Shown here: positions 11,903-22,300 of the stretch, in pieces
How positions within the stretch are numbered: the first letter of the stretch is position 1
Layout of the letters: each line of letters begins with the position of its first letter
NCBI GenBank assembly: GCA_019973155.2
Contig: BPQB01000129.1
Coordinates: forward strand, 1-54,171
Direction: 5' to 3'
Source: Phanerochaete sordida
Taxonomy: Eukaryota; Basidiomycota; Agaricomycetes; Polyporales; Phanerochaetaceae
DNA length: 54,171 bases
Made by a program: the position numbers and the translations under genes
Notes under the pieces: generated by a model
The model's database searches: none
Seen by the model: only the letters and a program-made list of their open reading frames with translations
What the model was told of the DNA's origin: nothing

Positions 11903-12894
11903 TGTCACTGCGCCGTGCTTCTGTATCTGCGACTGGCTCTTGGACTGCAGCCAAACGAAAGCAGTTTCATAAGTACAGTGCGCCCGGATAGTCGCAGCAC
12001 CAGCGCACCTTCCTCAAGCTCATGAACGACCTGCTCACCCGCCGTAACACCCGCCGCGCGCCCGACGTCGGGCTTCCTCCGTCTTGATATCCATCCCGCC
12101 CTGCGGACATTCCGCTCGATGAGCGTGTCGTGGGTTCGAAAGAGCTTCTCGAAGTTTCCCGTCAGCTGCCAAGATGTGGTTCGGCAGAGAGCCTGTTGCG
12201 ATGTTCGCGTTCAACATCGCGACTAACGCCCGCTCGGTGTTTGGCAGACTTTGGCAGACGTTGATGCGCCCGGCTCGGCAGACGCGCAGGACGACGACGA
12301 CGACGATGCTGCACGGTAGTTTCGGGATATTGCAGATGAGCGTGTGTGGAAATAGCATTGAAGAATGTGAGCTATATAAGGAGACGCGATCTCGGGTTTT
12401 CTATCCCGGCCGGACAAGACATATACGCGCTATATTTACCTCATCCTGCGCAATGTGCTCCTCGACATTATACACGCTATGCCAGCGCAAAAACATGGTG
12501 AGCATCTGCAGAGTAGAAAGTGCACTACTTGGATGTAGGCACAGATCTGCGTCTTGTTGTACATTATCCTAATTCCCGAAGGCTTTGATATGGCACACTC
12601 ACGACGACTGCGGCGATGTCAAATGGGTAGTCAATATTAACATGCGTTGTAGCGTACCTGTCCCTCGTAACTCTGCTGCACTCAGACGCTCCCCTTCGTT
12701 ATGGCATGTAACATAGGGTTAAGTAAGGGGTTGTTCTGGAGGTATAATATTACGTATCAGTCGCTGGCCATGTAAGACTGAATTTCCTGTATAGATCTCC
12801 ACGATGCCCTCGGGGTCAAATTTCCTGCAGTAGCGGTCAGTCGACGCTGGCAAAGACCCCAGAGATGGAAGGTACCAATTAAGCTAGGATTGCG
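11903..12894. repeat. Spacer containing the first copy of a duplicated block upstream of the F-box genes
   Basis: The stretch at about 12035-12330 resembles about 14550-14810. Shared words include CGCCGCGCGCCCGACGTCG and GACTAACGCCCGCTC, followed by TTTGGCA..CTTTGG. In both places the block lies behind (5' of) a minus-strand F-box gene, so the unit of tandem duplication was gene plus upstream DNA. On the minus strand both copies can be read with shared residues (NAVQSVPNIERALVSTL against NVCQSLPNTERALVAML), but stops and frame changes follow. It may once have been a separate helical-protein exon. From about 12400 to 12894 I see nothing recognisable. Confidence 0.6.
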
Positions 12895-14391
12895 CTATAG
12901 CGTGGGTGACGATGCGCGAGGGCGGGCCGGATGTTTGTGATTACCTGAGTGCGCGCCAGGATCATCGTCCGCATCGAGAGGCAGCGTATCTTCTCGCAGC
13001 TTCCAAACGAAGGGATGGCTCTTCCAGATGTCAATATTCAACTCCACAAGCGCAGGAAATGCCTCCAGGATCTGCGGAATCTTGGCGAGCCAGCGTGCTG
13101 GGAACGCGCGTTTCGGCTGTGGCCGTTTGACCTCGACGCCGCGCTGCGATCCTTTGAGCGTCGACTTCAGGTACACCTCCAGCCAGAGCTCTACTGTGAT
13201 TGTCAAGTGACGTATATTGGACCGGCACATTTGCTGCAGGGCTTCCGTCTGCGAACGAATATGAGAACCTCGATCTCTGGGTAGACTCAAGTAGCCACGT
13301 ACCAGCAGTGTATGCACTTTCTTTACACTGTCCCAGACCTCCGTCAGCTTGAACGTCATTGTGAGCCTCCGCAAGGACGGAAAGGTCAGGATACGCCTGA
13401 GGTGCGCCGGGTTGCACCGCGACGACAACGCGAGCACGAGGTGTTCGGGACGTGTATCGTGCAGCACGTCGAGCGTGTACCCCGGCTTGCCGAGCTGAAC
13501 ACAGCTCAGCGCAGTCTTGAGTTGCACCGCGCGGCACCGGAGCCCCAGGACCCACAACGTGAAGGGGTCGCCGTCGAGCGTCTCCAGCCGTGCCCACCGC
13601 ATGCGCACGCAGTCTTGGACGTCGCGGTTGTGCGTGCGGATCTCGAGCAGCGCGTCTTCGTGGTACTCCTTGCGCACCATGGTGTACGTGTGTTCGAGGC
13701 GCGGGTTCCTGATCCGCAGCTTCCGCACTGCAGGGAATGTAGAAAGTAGGTCGCTCACGAGCACGTTCTGCGCGGACACCCACGCGAGCTCTTCGACGGC
13801 TCGGAAGCACAGACCACCCTTAGGCGTAAGGGCAGGCCCGCCATATGAACGGACGCACTGTATGGACAGCGAGCGTAGTGTAATCGCGGAGCCTGCGAGA
13901 GCCTGCAGAGGGTGGAAGATGGACTGCGTCGGCGGCAGAGACGTCATACCGATATGGAGTTCTTCGAGCTTCAAGCCCATGCGCTCGACCAGTCTCGTCT
14001 GGGCTGGCGAGTATCCACGGACGTAGAGGATTTTGAGGCTCCGGAGGTTCTCCAGCGAGAGGATCCAGCTCGCGAGATAGTCGTCGACCTCGGTGCCGTG
14101 CATGTCCAGCTTCAGCGATCGTATGGAGGTAAAGTTGCGTGGGAGTGATTTGAAAAAGATGCGAATGCGATCGTCGAGGGCCTCAGCTGGGCAGCTGAGG
14201 CGTCGAACCCATGCGAACCGCGTGGGATTCTTCAGGAGGTGCTTCCGGTACAGCGCGAACCGGGACTGATAATAGCTACACGAGGAGCGAACGAGCTGTA
14301 CGTCCTGCAGAAGGATGGGGATTCCGAGGTCGTACAGGGCGCGGCAGGTTGCCATCGCGTGTGACAGATCCGCGAGGTCGAGATATTCCAT
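12895..14391 (-). CDS. F-box/LRR-like protein, tandem paralogue 2
   Basis: The frame 14391-12895 is open throughout (498 codons). Comparison with its neighbour shows a 54-bp intron at 13249-13302 (GTACGT..GCAG), which happens to be a multiple of three without a stop. The spliced product is 480 residues. The F-box-like start (MEYLDLADLSHAMATCRALY) and leucine-rich body match paralogue 1 along the whole length, as does the C-terminal block VKRPQPKRAFPARWLAKIPQ. The neighbour's ATG (before LNNDVIA) is CTG here, so translation probably begins at the later Met at 14391, unless there is an upstream exon. A TATA-like CTTATAAG lies 35-42 bp ahead. The function beyond a likely SCF adaptor is unknown. 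Confidence 0.85.
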   Translation of the reverse strand: MEYLDLADLSHAMATCRALYDLGIPILLQDVQLVRSSCSYYQSRFALYRKHLLKNPTRFAWVRRLSCPAEALDDRIRIFFKSLPRNFTSIRSLKLDMHGTEVDDYLASWILSLENLRSLKILYVRGYSPAQTRLVERMGLKLEELHIGMTSLPPTQSIFHPLQALAGSAITLRSLSIQCVRSYGGPALTPKGGLCFRAVEELAWVSAQNVLVSDLLSTFPAVRKLRIRNPRLEHTYTMVRKEYHEDALLEIRTHNRDVQDCVRMRWARLETLDGDPFTLWVLGLRCRAVQLKTALSCVQLGKPGYTLDVLHDTRPEHLVLALSSRCNPAHLRRILTFPSLRRLTMTFKLTEVWDSVKKVHTLLVRGYLSLPRDRGSHIRSQTEALQQMCRSNIRHLTITVELWLEVYLKSTLKGSQRGVEVKRPQPKRAFPARWLAKIPQILEAFPALVELNIDIWKSHPFVWKLREDTLPLDADDDPGAHSGNHKHPARPRASSPTL

Positions 14392-14425
14392 CGCGCGCGC
14401 GATGACATCGTTGTTCAGCGCTGTT

Positions 14426-14433
14426 CTTATAAG
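14426..14433 (-). promoter_or_regulatory. Possible TATA box of F-box paralogue 2
   Basis: CTTATAAG lies 35 bp before the proposed ATG at 14391. This would put transcription start close to that ATG and supports choosing the second, shorter start. It is self-complementary, so direction is not shown by the motif alone. Confidence 0.35.
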
Positions 14434-15339
14434 GGGCCCTTGCGTCTGCGGCTGATTAGTCTACAACAAAAAATGTACCTTCTTCAGCATACGTGTGGTT
14501 ACAGCAGTCATAATGCCACAGTACCTTGTTCAAATTCATCAACGAACGGCCCATCAGCCGTAATACCCGCCGCGCGCCCGACGTCGAGGTCTCTTCGTCT
14601 CCGTGTTCATTCAGACGTGCAGACATCCCTTCCAATGTCCGTGTTATGTCTTCCAAGTGGTTTTTGGAAGCGTCCTTTCACGACCTGAGGACGGCAGGTG
14701 CGACGTGTGAGTCCAACGTGGAGACTAACGCCCGCTCAATGTTTGGCACGCTTTGGACGGCGTTGATGCGCTCGTCTCCCCAGACACGCTGGCCAACGCA
14801 GGCGGCGGCGAAGGGCGCGTAGAGCACGCGCAGATAGTCTTGAGCGGAGTGATGGTTCGAAATGCAAGCTAGGTGCGAATTTAGGCTCTCCAATCGCGAA
14901 ATTTCAGACACAACTTGAATCTACCCATCTCGCACTCCAAATATACTGCAGGTCAACCCAACGCACATAAATAACTGCTTTTCACGCACAGCAGGATATG
15001 CTCCAGTGGTCTAAGGGGACGAGTACGACTGCTGCCTCTGTCCTAGGAGCGTGACCTCGCGCGGAAGAGTCTCAGATCGTCTTCCTAGCCGCCCGGCGAC
15101 GGCGAAACCAATGCAAACCTCTGCGATAATTTTGAGTGGGAGCATACTCAGAGAGCGTTCGTATGGTGTTTCAGCTATAGATACGTTAATCAAAATGGGA
15201 TAGATAGGAATAATATCTCCGCACCGAGCCTTGTCGCGGACTAGATGTCTTCGAGCAGTTTCCTCTGCTCCGACTTATTCTGAAGATTCGATGCCGGACA
15301 TATCTGGAGTAAGCCGACATACCTTCGTCTTCGCCGTCT
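14434..15339. repeat. Second copy of the duplicated block upstream of the F-box genes, then unassigned spacer
   Basis: The part at about 14550-14910 is the counterpart of about 12035-12330. On the minus strand it reads as two adjoining frames (ISRLESLNSHLACISNHHS..., then EDITRTLEGMSARLNEHG) in which an in-frame stop seems to separate two parts of one helical sequence. From about 14910 to 15339 nothing is recognised. Confidence 0.5.
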
Positions 15340-18300
15340 GCTCATGCGCCAGGCGAGGTGACGTATTCTGCACAAATATCGTGCCGGCGCCGGGTCGGGC
15401 CCCTGCGCTGGTGGTGAGTCAACCTTGGAGTCAACGTCAACGCTGGCAAACCAAACCACACAAACCCCAGTTACAGCAGGCCAGGGATATTTACGGGCTG
15501 TGCCTGACCTGGACCTGATCTGCAGGAAGAGTGATAGACTCGGGAGAAGGAAGCAAAGAGCGTGCCTCGATATTCAGGAGCAAGAAAGGGCGCATCACCC
15601 GGGCGCATCAGGCCGACGCTTGGGCGTCTGTGCTCCAGCGGGCGCTGGGGAGTCTTCTCCCTCAAATTCTCAGCTTGCTTGTTCAGACTGGACCTAGGCT
15701 CGAAGGGCTGGCGATGATATGAAGCAAGAATGTGCTAGTCGCCGAGCATAGCACGCTGCTTCATCAGCCACACTGTGGCGAGGCCGAGAGGCCCTGCGCC
15801 GTCCACGGCAAGGCCGCCTCATCCCTCGAGCGAAATTCGACTGGGATATCAGGGAGAACGATTGTCAATCGCGTATGCGTTGTGCGAGCTGCTCAAGGTC
15901 CCTGGTGAGCGAATTTTCCTTGACGTTTAGCTTAAGAGACACTCACATTATCGTCGAGAACGTAATGCCAGGCTCCGACCCGCTGAGCACGATCAGAGCA
16001 GGATACTGGCCCCTGGTCGTCACTCAGCTCCAAACCGAACATCCTGCGCTCTGGCCTGTGGGGCTGCTGTGGGGTCGAAGCGGTGTTGGTCTCCGCCTGC
16101 GTGGTGGTAAGTGGTGCATGCCATGGCAAGGACACCACGTACATACCTGGAACCACGTCACTGCAGCCTTCTCGCAGCTCGGACGTAGCTTGTCTTCGAA
16201 GTGTACGTCCAAGTCGTCCCAAAACGCCTGGTACGTAGGGCTCTGCCGAAGAATAGCAGCTTATGACAATGCTTACGAGATACCTAGATGATCCGAGTCT
16301 ACCTTTGGAGAGGTTCGCATGATGGCCATGCTTCTCGACCGGCATCGCCTATGATTCAAGTGTACCAGTGAGCACGCGCCCTCTCTCTGACTGTCGAATG
16401 ATGGCTTACCACTGTGCTGCCTACGACAGGCCCGGGAGAGCGGAACGGGGGGCAATTGTACGTATCGCGACTACGCTGGCGCATCGCCGGCGACCGCCTA
16501 CGCCCGCCGCGTGTGGGCTGCGTCAGCTCCGTCAGCCTGCCTTACATCTGCACCACGCCTCCTCAGCATGCGATGGGGTGGCGCAGGCGTTCCGCTGACG
16601 TCCTGCGAAACGCCCCCGAGGTGAGTCCACGTCGTGTGACACCAGAAAAGAGACCAAGCTTACCATTGTTCCACTTAGGACGTGTCATACCCACCAGCTC
16701 CACCCCGCCAGGTCGAGCCCGATCCACTGGCGTGGTTTGATGGAAAGTACAACGGGGTCCTCGAGGCCTACATCCGCCGCTGGTCTGCCTTCTTCACCCT
16801 CGTATCTGGCCACGCCCAAGCAGCAGGCGAGTTCCGTCTGCTATGTGGTGGTGTGAGAGAAGGTCGGTAGCTTCCGCTGCCTTCTACAACATCCGGCATC
16901 TGAAACTACGGTTCTGTTTTGGTCCCAGGCTACCAGGCGACGGATCACTGCGGCGGCGGACGGCGGACAGAACGCGACAGCGACGGAGACGAAGCATGAT
17001 TGCCCGAAGGTGACGCCCGGTTCGGTGCGTGTAGAAACGAACCGCTGGGCAGACATCACGGCTAACCGCAGGTCCCGCTGCAGGTCTCCGCCTCCCGATG
17101 AAATCATCGAGCAAAACGGACAGCTGCGGCACCAGCACAACGCACGGAACTCTAGCGGAGTGAGTTCGAGGGTCGCCCGTGAGCTCGCTGTGACGTGCCT
17201 TCGAGTACGATGGCCCCATGCGCGAGAAGCGCATGGCACGACGTTTCAACAAAGCCAGCCCCACCACCAGCACGGTCACCCGCATGGCGCCGCCCGAATC
17301 ACCGTCGATGTCAAGCGAACGAACGTCCCCACGACGTCAAGGGCCCGCACAGCCCTTCGGCGAGCCCGCATGCAGCCCTGGTGATAGCGGCCGCGAGGCC
17401 GCGACTCCATCGCCGACTTCATCGCGGTTGGGAAGGCGCAGAACAAGAGCCGTGTTGCGCAGTGTTTGGGCAGGCACGCAGCCGGGCGAGGCCGTTCGCC
17501 CGCGCCGACCAGGACGCTTTCCCGCTGCTCGCCGAGGCGCTCAGACCGCGGTGCCTGTGCCCAGCCCGAGTCGCTTTCTCGCGGTCGAACCGCGCTGCTC
17601 GCCGCTCTATCCACCGCCCACCTCCTCCAACCACTTCAGAACCTGTCGCCCCGCCCGTCCATGGTACCCATGTTTCGACATTCGGAGTGCTCGTCCCGCG
17701 GGACGACCGCCGACATCTCCAGCAAAACGCGCTCTTAACCCACCCGAGCGCATTTTCGACCGTTCAAGTACACCCCTGGGCCGGCCATCGACTCAACAGC
17801 CATCAGGCAGGCCTTCGTCCGATATCCTCCACTCCCACGAAAGCTCATCACGCTACCTACCTCTCCGTCGAGTCCTCTCGACAAGACCCCGGCCGACGAC
17901 CGTCTCCTACCCCCGCCACTCCCTAAGGAACAGGAGAGCTTCCCTGCTTTACTCTCGCTGGACCGTCCGGCTTATATGGTGCGTCAAGTAATGTCTCAGG
18001 CTTGCGCCGCCCGCTGATCTGCGAACCATGGCCGACGACGGACACGGGCTCACTGCGACTCCAGAAAATCCAGACCAGCCGCGAGCTCGCACGGCCCAAC
18101 CGTTCCCTCTCTCCTAGCCCAGTATGTGTAAATCAACACCGTCCCTGCCACTGCAATGAATACGCGTTTGTCAACTCTCAGCCTCGCGCGAGCATCCGGC
18201 GCGGAAATTCAGAACGAGAGACATCGCTTCTGCCTTCCTCACGCCCGGCACAGCCCACTCGCCGACGTGCGACAGCCTCCATCCCGCGCGAGACACACGG

Positions 18301-19990
18301 AAGACCTGCAGATTACCCTGCCGACGCTGCGCTCCGCGGAAGGATCGCCCCTCGGAGGACGCGACGCCGGCGGACCTCGCCCACACTCATGCAGAGCCTT
18401 CTCCCCGATCGCGGACGCGAAGCGCGAAACCTGTGTCCTGTAAACAGGCTCAGGAGCGGTGCGGGAAAGTGCTCTCGCGCGCGGCTGTGCGCTCTGGGCC
18501 CTTACTCCGCGCGCCGAGCTGCAGTTGGGGTGGGTGGCGCGGGAGGAGCAGCGTTGTTCCACGGCCTCCGCGCGGTGTAACCGGGCGTTGGTCATGTGTG
18601 CGGCATCGGAAAGCACTGTGTAAGAGTTGATAGTCAGGTCTGCCTGCTGACGCGAGTCGCGCTGTGAATGAGCTTCCTCGCCGAGCGTGGGGAGAATGTA
18701 TGATTTTTGGACGTAAAATATTACAATCACCGGCGGCGGCTCAGCGAGCGACGCGGCAGAGCGATGATAGCATTCACTCTGCGGAGAGCTGTCCCTCAGC
18801 GGGATGTGTGGCAGCCAGCACTGGCAGCTAGGCCTCGGGATATGTCAGTAGGGTGTGTTTGCCCGCGCACACGCTGGCTGGAGCGCGCACGTGACCTGGT
18901 GCCCTGGGGCTTGTTTCCCACGCTTGTCATTCTGTGCACGAGCATCTGGCCATAAAACATACATCGGAAGCTACAAGGGGCGTATAGCCGACAAAGGCAT
19001 CGCGAACGAAAGCAGTAGCTAGAGGCGTGTGCCGGCGATACTTGATGAGAACGCAGGTTAAGTACCCTGGAAGTGGGCCTGCACCGTGTGGAATGTCGAC
19101 TTCTTCCTCGGCTGCCGGCAGAAGGACAGAGATGGGACATGGAGCTGAGGAGGTCATGTTCGCCGCGAATGCCGTTCGTGGTCCGCTATCGAGATTATGG
19201 GCCGCGCAGCTGAGACTCACTGTCCAGTGACGACCACGCCACGCTGCACGGCCCACCTGGAAGGTAAGTATGTCAGCGACTTGAGAAGGGAGACGTGGGG
19301 CGGGACAGACCTCGGGTTAAGTGGCAGCACGATGTCAGCACTCTGCTCCAACGCAGTCCTACGCGCAGCTCCCTCCCGTTATGGGATTAGTGTTGCAGAC
19401 ACGGTAGGGAGGCTGGCAACGCATAGGCACCGGTTTTCCACCTTTCCTGCCTCATCAGCAATGGCTACAACTGGGATGCCCAGACGGGGCATCAGGCGCT
19501 AGAAAGCGAAATGCATGGGATCCGGAGGACGTTCATGCGTGTGAGAGTTCAACGAAGGTGCTTACGAAGCGCACCGATGCGCGTACTGAGGCTACGAAAG
19601 CATTTTGCGAGCTTCTGTCGGTCAGAGGGTAACACAGCGTTCGTACACCCACGTGAATGAATGAAACCCATCTGTACCTCACGTGAAGCGCACGTACCAG
19701 CACGGTGCCACTGTTCGCTAGATCTCCAGCGGCACCTGTGAGTTCGTAGGCTCGCTTCGCCGCGCGGCCGTCTTACGTCCCGAGGGCGCGAACCCCCGGC
19801 CTGGACGTCGCAGAACGTCGGCAAGGTCCAGTGGCGTCGGCTGGGTGGCGTGTCGTGTCGCGCGTGGCTTATAGGTCCATAGGGACGTCGGTAGTGGCTG
19901 CGGCAAAGCCCTTCATCCATGCGCTTCGCTCGCGTAACCTTAGCAATGTTCTGCGAGGAGCAAGGGCGCGGCCCCGCACCTGGCGACGGA
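15340..19990 (+). repeat. Long degenerate repeat unit, left copy (L)
   Basis: This stretch matches, in reverse orientation, about 31170-36110. Anchors seen by eye: GATAGACTCGGGAGAAGGAA (about 15533), the exon-like CTTCTCGCAGCTCGGACG.. (about 16169), ACCCACCAGCTCCAC (about 16689), CCGGTTCGGTGCGTGTAGAA (17017), CATGCGCGAGAAGCGCATGG (17217), GGCTTATATGGTGCGTC (17969), CCCAGTATGTGTAAAT (18118), CGCATAGGCACCGGTTTTCC (19420) and TATAGGTCCATAGGGAC (19870). Order and spacing agree in both copies, so it is one block of about 4.7 kb. No long frame is conserved, so it is non-coding or decayed. Splice-like signals (GTACGT, GTGAGT, CACTTAG) sit at matching places, hinting at a dead multi-exon gene inside. 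The class is unknown: no LTR, TIR or polymerase motif was found. Confidence 0.75.
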
Positions 19991-20539
19991 GCCGGCTGGC
20001 GTCGACGCATGCGCTCGTGGACGCCCGGCCGCAAGTGGGCACGTACCGAGGCGACTCGTGGCGTTCGGCCCGGGTGCGCTGGGGCGGAGGCTCGGAGGGC
20101 GTGCCTGAGAAGACGCTGCAGGCGGGCCTGACCGCCGTCTCTGGCCCGGGACCGTGGCATCGACGTGGAGGCTCCGTGCGTCATGTTCCTGGCGTGACAA
20201 CTAGCGGGGAAGCGGACGCAAATCCCCGCGTCGTGGACGAGGACGAGCAGGGTCTTGGCTCGTGTCGCCGTGGCGTAGGTGCGAATTCTGCGTCGACGTC
20301 GATGGTGCGAGAAGAGAGGAAGAGCTGTACGGCGTACCTGAGGGTGGAGACGGATATGCACGCATCTGTAGTCCCCGGCATAGTCTCCAACGAGTGACCG
20401 CAGTCTCCGCGTCTGCATGCCTTTTCGTGGAGTCGCGCACGCTGCTGGGTCAGGTGCGTCGTGAACCGGGAGTGTGGTGCGCGTCGGTGCTTGCGGCGAG
20501 CCCGTCCTGGTAAATCGGACAACACGAACGCTAATCTCA

Positions 20540-22300
20540 GCCAAGCAGGGACCGTGGCGGCCTGTGCCTGATCTGCAGTGGGTATGGACCGATGACAGGC
20601 TCGAGAGAAGGAGGCAAAAGAGCGTGCCTGGATCTCCGCGAGCGGGCAGGGGGCGCATCACCTGATCCCATCATCCCGACGCTCTGGCGTCTACGGGCGT
20701 GCCGGCGCGCCGACGCGCCGTCGTCCTGGTATCCAGGCGCAAATGCGCTCGCTTGGCCTGAACAACGATGAGCTGTGTCCATGGCGTGTCAAAAGGTCGT
20801 TCGATTGAAGGCAGAAAGCAACAAGGTGCCAGGGGAACATAACGAAGGGGGACAATCGGCCAGCTGGGCCGCCTCCGCCGAAACTTGAACCGTACGAAGC
20901 AAGGGCGAGCCCAGCAAGAAGAGAGAGCAAACGAGCCACGACGTTGCTCTCTACAAAGGCCGAGTTGCTCCAGCTTGGATCAAGCGCGAACACTCCCTTC
21001 TGGATGACCCTCGTGCTGCGTGAATTATCGTGACGAAGGTGCGTCGCTTCTGTGTATTTGTCTTCATTGCCGTACTGAACAGGATCTACCATTCGCGCAG
21101 ATCGCTCCCAGACAGCACGATGTGGAGAACGAACTCAGCTAGAACGTCTCGCGGCGCGTGCTTGCGCGCGGACATGGCTCCGCATCGACGCGTAGCCAAG
21201 CGAGCCCTCGGGTGCATTTACCTGCGGGCATCATCAGCATCCGAGTCGCTCGTGTCGTCCGACGGGGCGTTCTCGTGATCTATTAGTGGGTAAGTGGCGC
21301 AGAATTTAGCTTGCACGCTGCTTATCTGAATACGCACCTCCGCAATTTCCTGCAGGCCCTGCTCCATTAGGCCAGCGTTGGAGCCACCCTGCACTGCAAG
21401 GCTATCAGCTGGACGACAAGGGTGCGACCGCGCTGTTGCGCCACCTGTTCCGCCCGGCTGCGACCCTCGTACTGTAGCCTTATATGGGCCCCCACGCCAT
21501 CCAGCGCCGCAGCCATGGACACACCCTCACGTCACTGTGCGCAGGAAACGCACACCGAACGTGAGTCGTGGGGTGCTTCGCGTTCTGCGACACGATCACT
21601 GACCAATGGCCCACCCCCGATAGCTGCTCGATCACGTCATGCAGCACATCGCTCCGCGTCACCAGACGCACTGCGCGCCGCCGGGGGGAGGAGGGCGCGC
21701 GCGTTCCGCCAAGGGCCTGTGGGAGCACACATCAGCCGCACGCGCCTCGCACAGCCGTCACCCTGATCGCGCACGGGCAGCCCGTCGCGCGAGACGGCCT
21801 GGGAAGAGAGCCACAGGTCGGTCCCGATGTTGCGGCATCAGAACACCCGGCGAGCTCACCCTTGTTCCGTTTAAGACTCCGTTTACCCAGCAGCTCCGCA
21901 CCGCGGGCCCCGCAATGCGAAAATCGCCCGCGGGGGGCCCCCTCCGCGGCCTGCGCCGCCGCCGTCCGCCCGCGACGCGCCGCGGACGCGAGCAGCCGCG
22001 TCGAATGTCGAGCGTCGAGCGTCGGGCAGGGCGACGGCCGACGACAAGCCCGACGGGCGTGCGAGGGCGTGCGCGACGGCCGGCCGCTGCCAGGCTGGCA
22101 GCGAGCCTGGGGGCCTGGGGCCGCGCATCAGGCGATCTGACGTCGCGATGCTGTTCGGCTCCCGGGCAATGAAGACGGCGCACGGATCACACGCGCGGCG
22201 AGCGCAAGCACCAGCCTTCGGCCGTGCGGTGGCGCCCGGTTCGGTGCGCGCAGAGGCGAACCGCGCGCGATCGCACCCGCGCGGTCGTCTCGCGCTGAAG
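20540..22300 (+). repeat. Long degenerate repeat unit, partial middle copy (M)
   Basis: A third, shorter match to the same unit runs in the same direction as the left copy. ATCTGCAGTGG..GACAGGCTCGAGAGAAGGAGGC (about 20570) corresponds to about 15520. CTCACCCTTGTTCCGTTTAA and the following CAGCAGCTCCGCACCGC (21855-21905) correspond to 16662-16710. CGCCCGGTTCGGTGCGCGCA (22232) corresponds to 17014. Spacing between the last two anchors is similar in L, M and R (about 335-370 bp). Beyond 22.3 kb I cannot follow it. It stands head-to-tail with the left copy. Confidence 0.6.

Noticed and set aside
17195..17991. Two overlapping 240-260 codon frames in repeat copy L
   Set aside because: The matching part of copy R shares words in different frames with insertions and deletions, so no one frame is conserved as protein.
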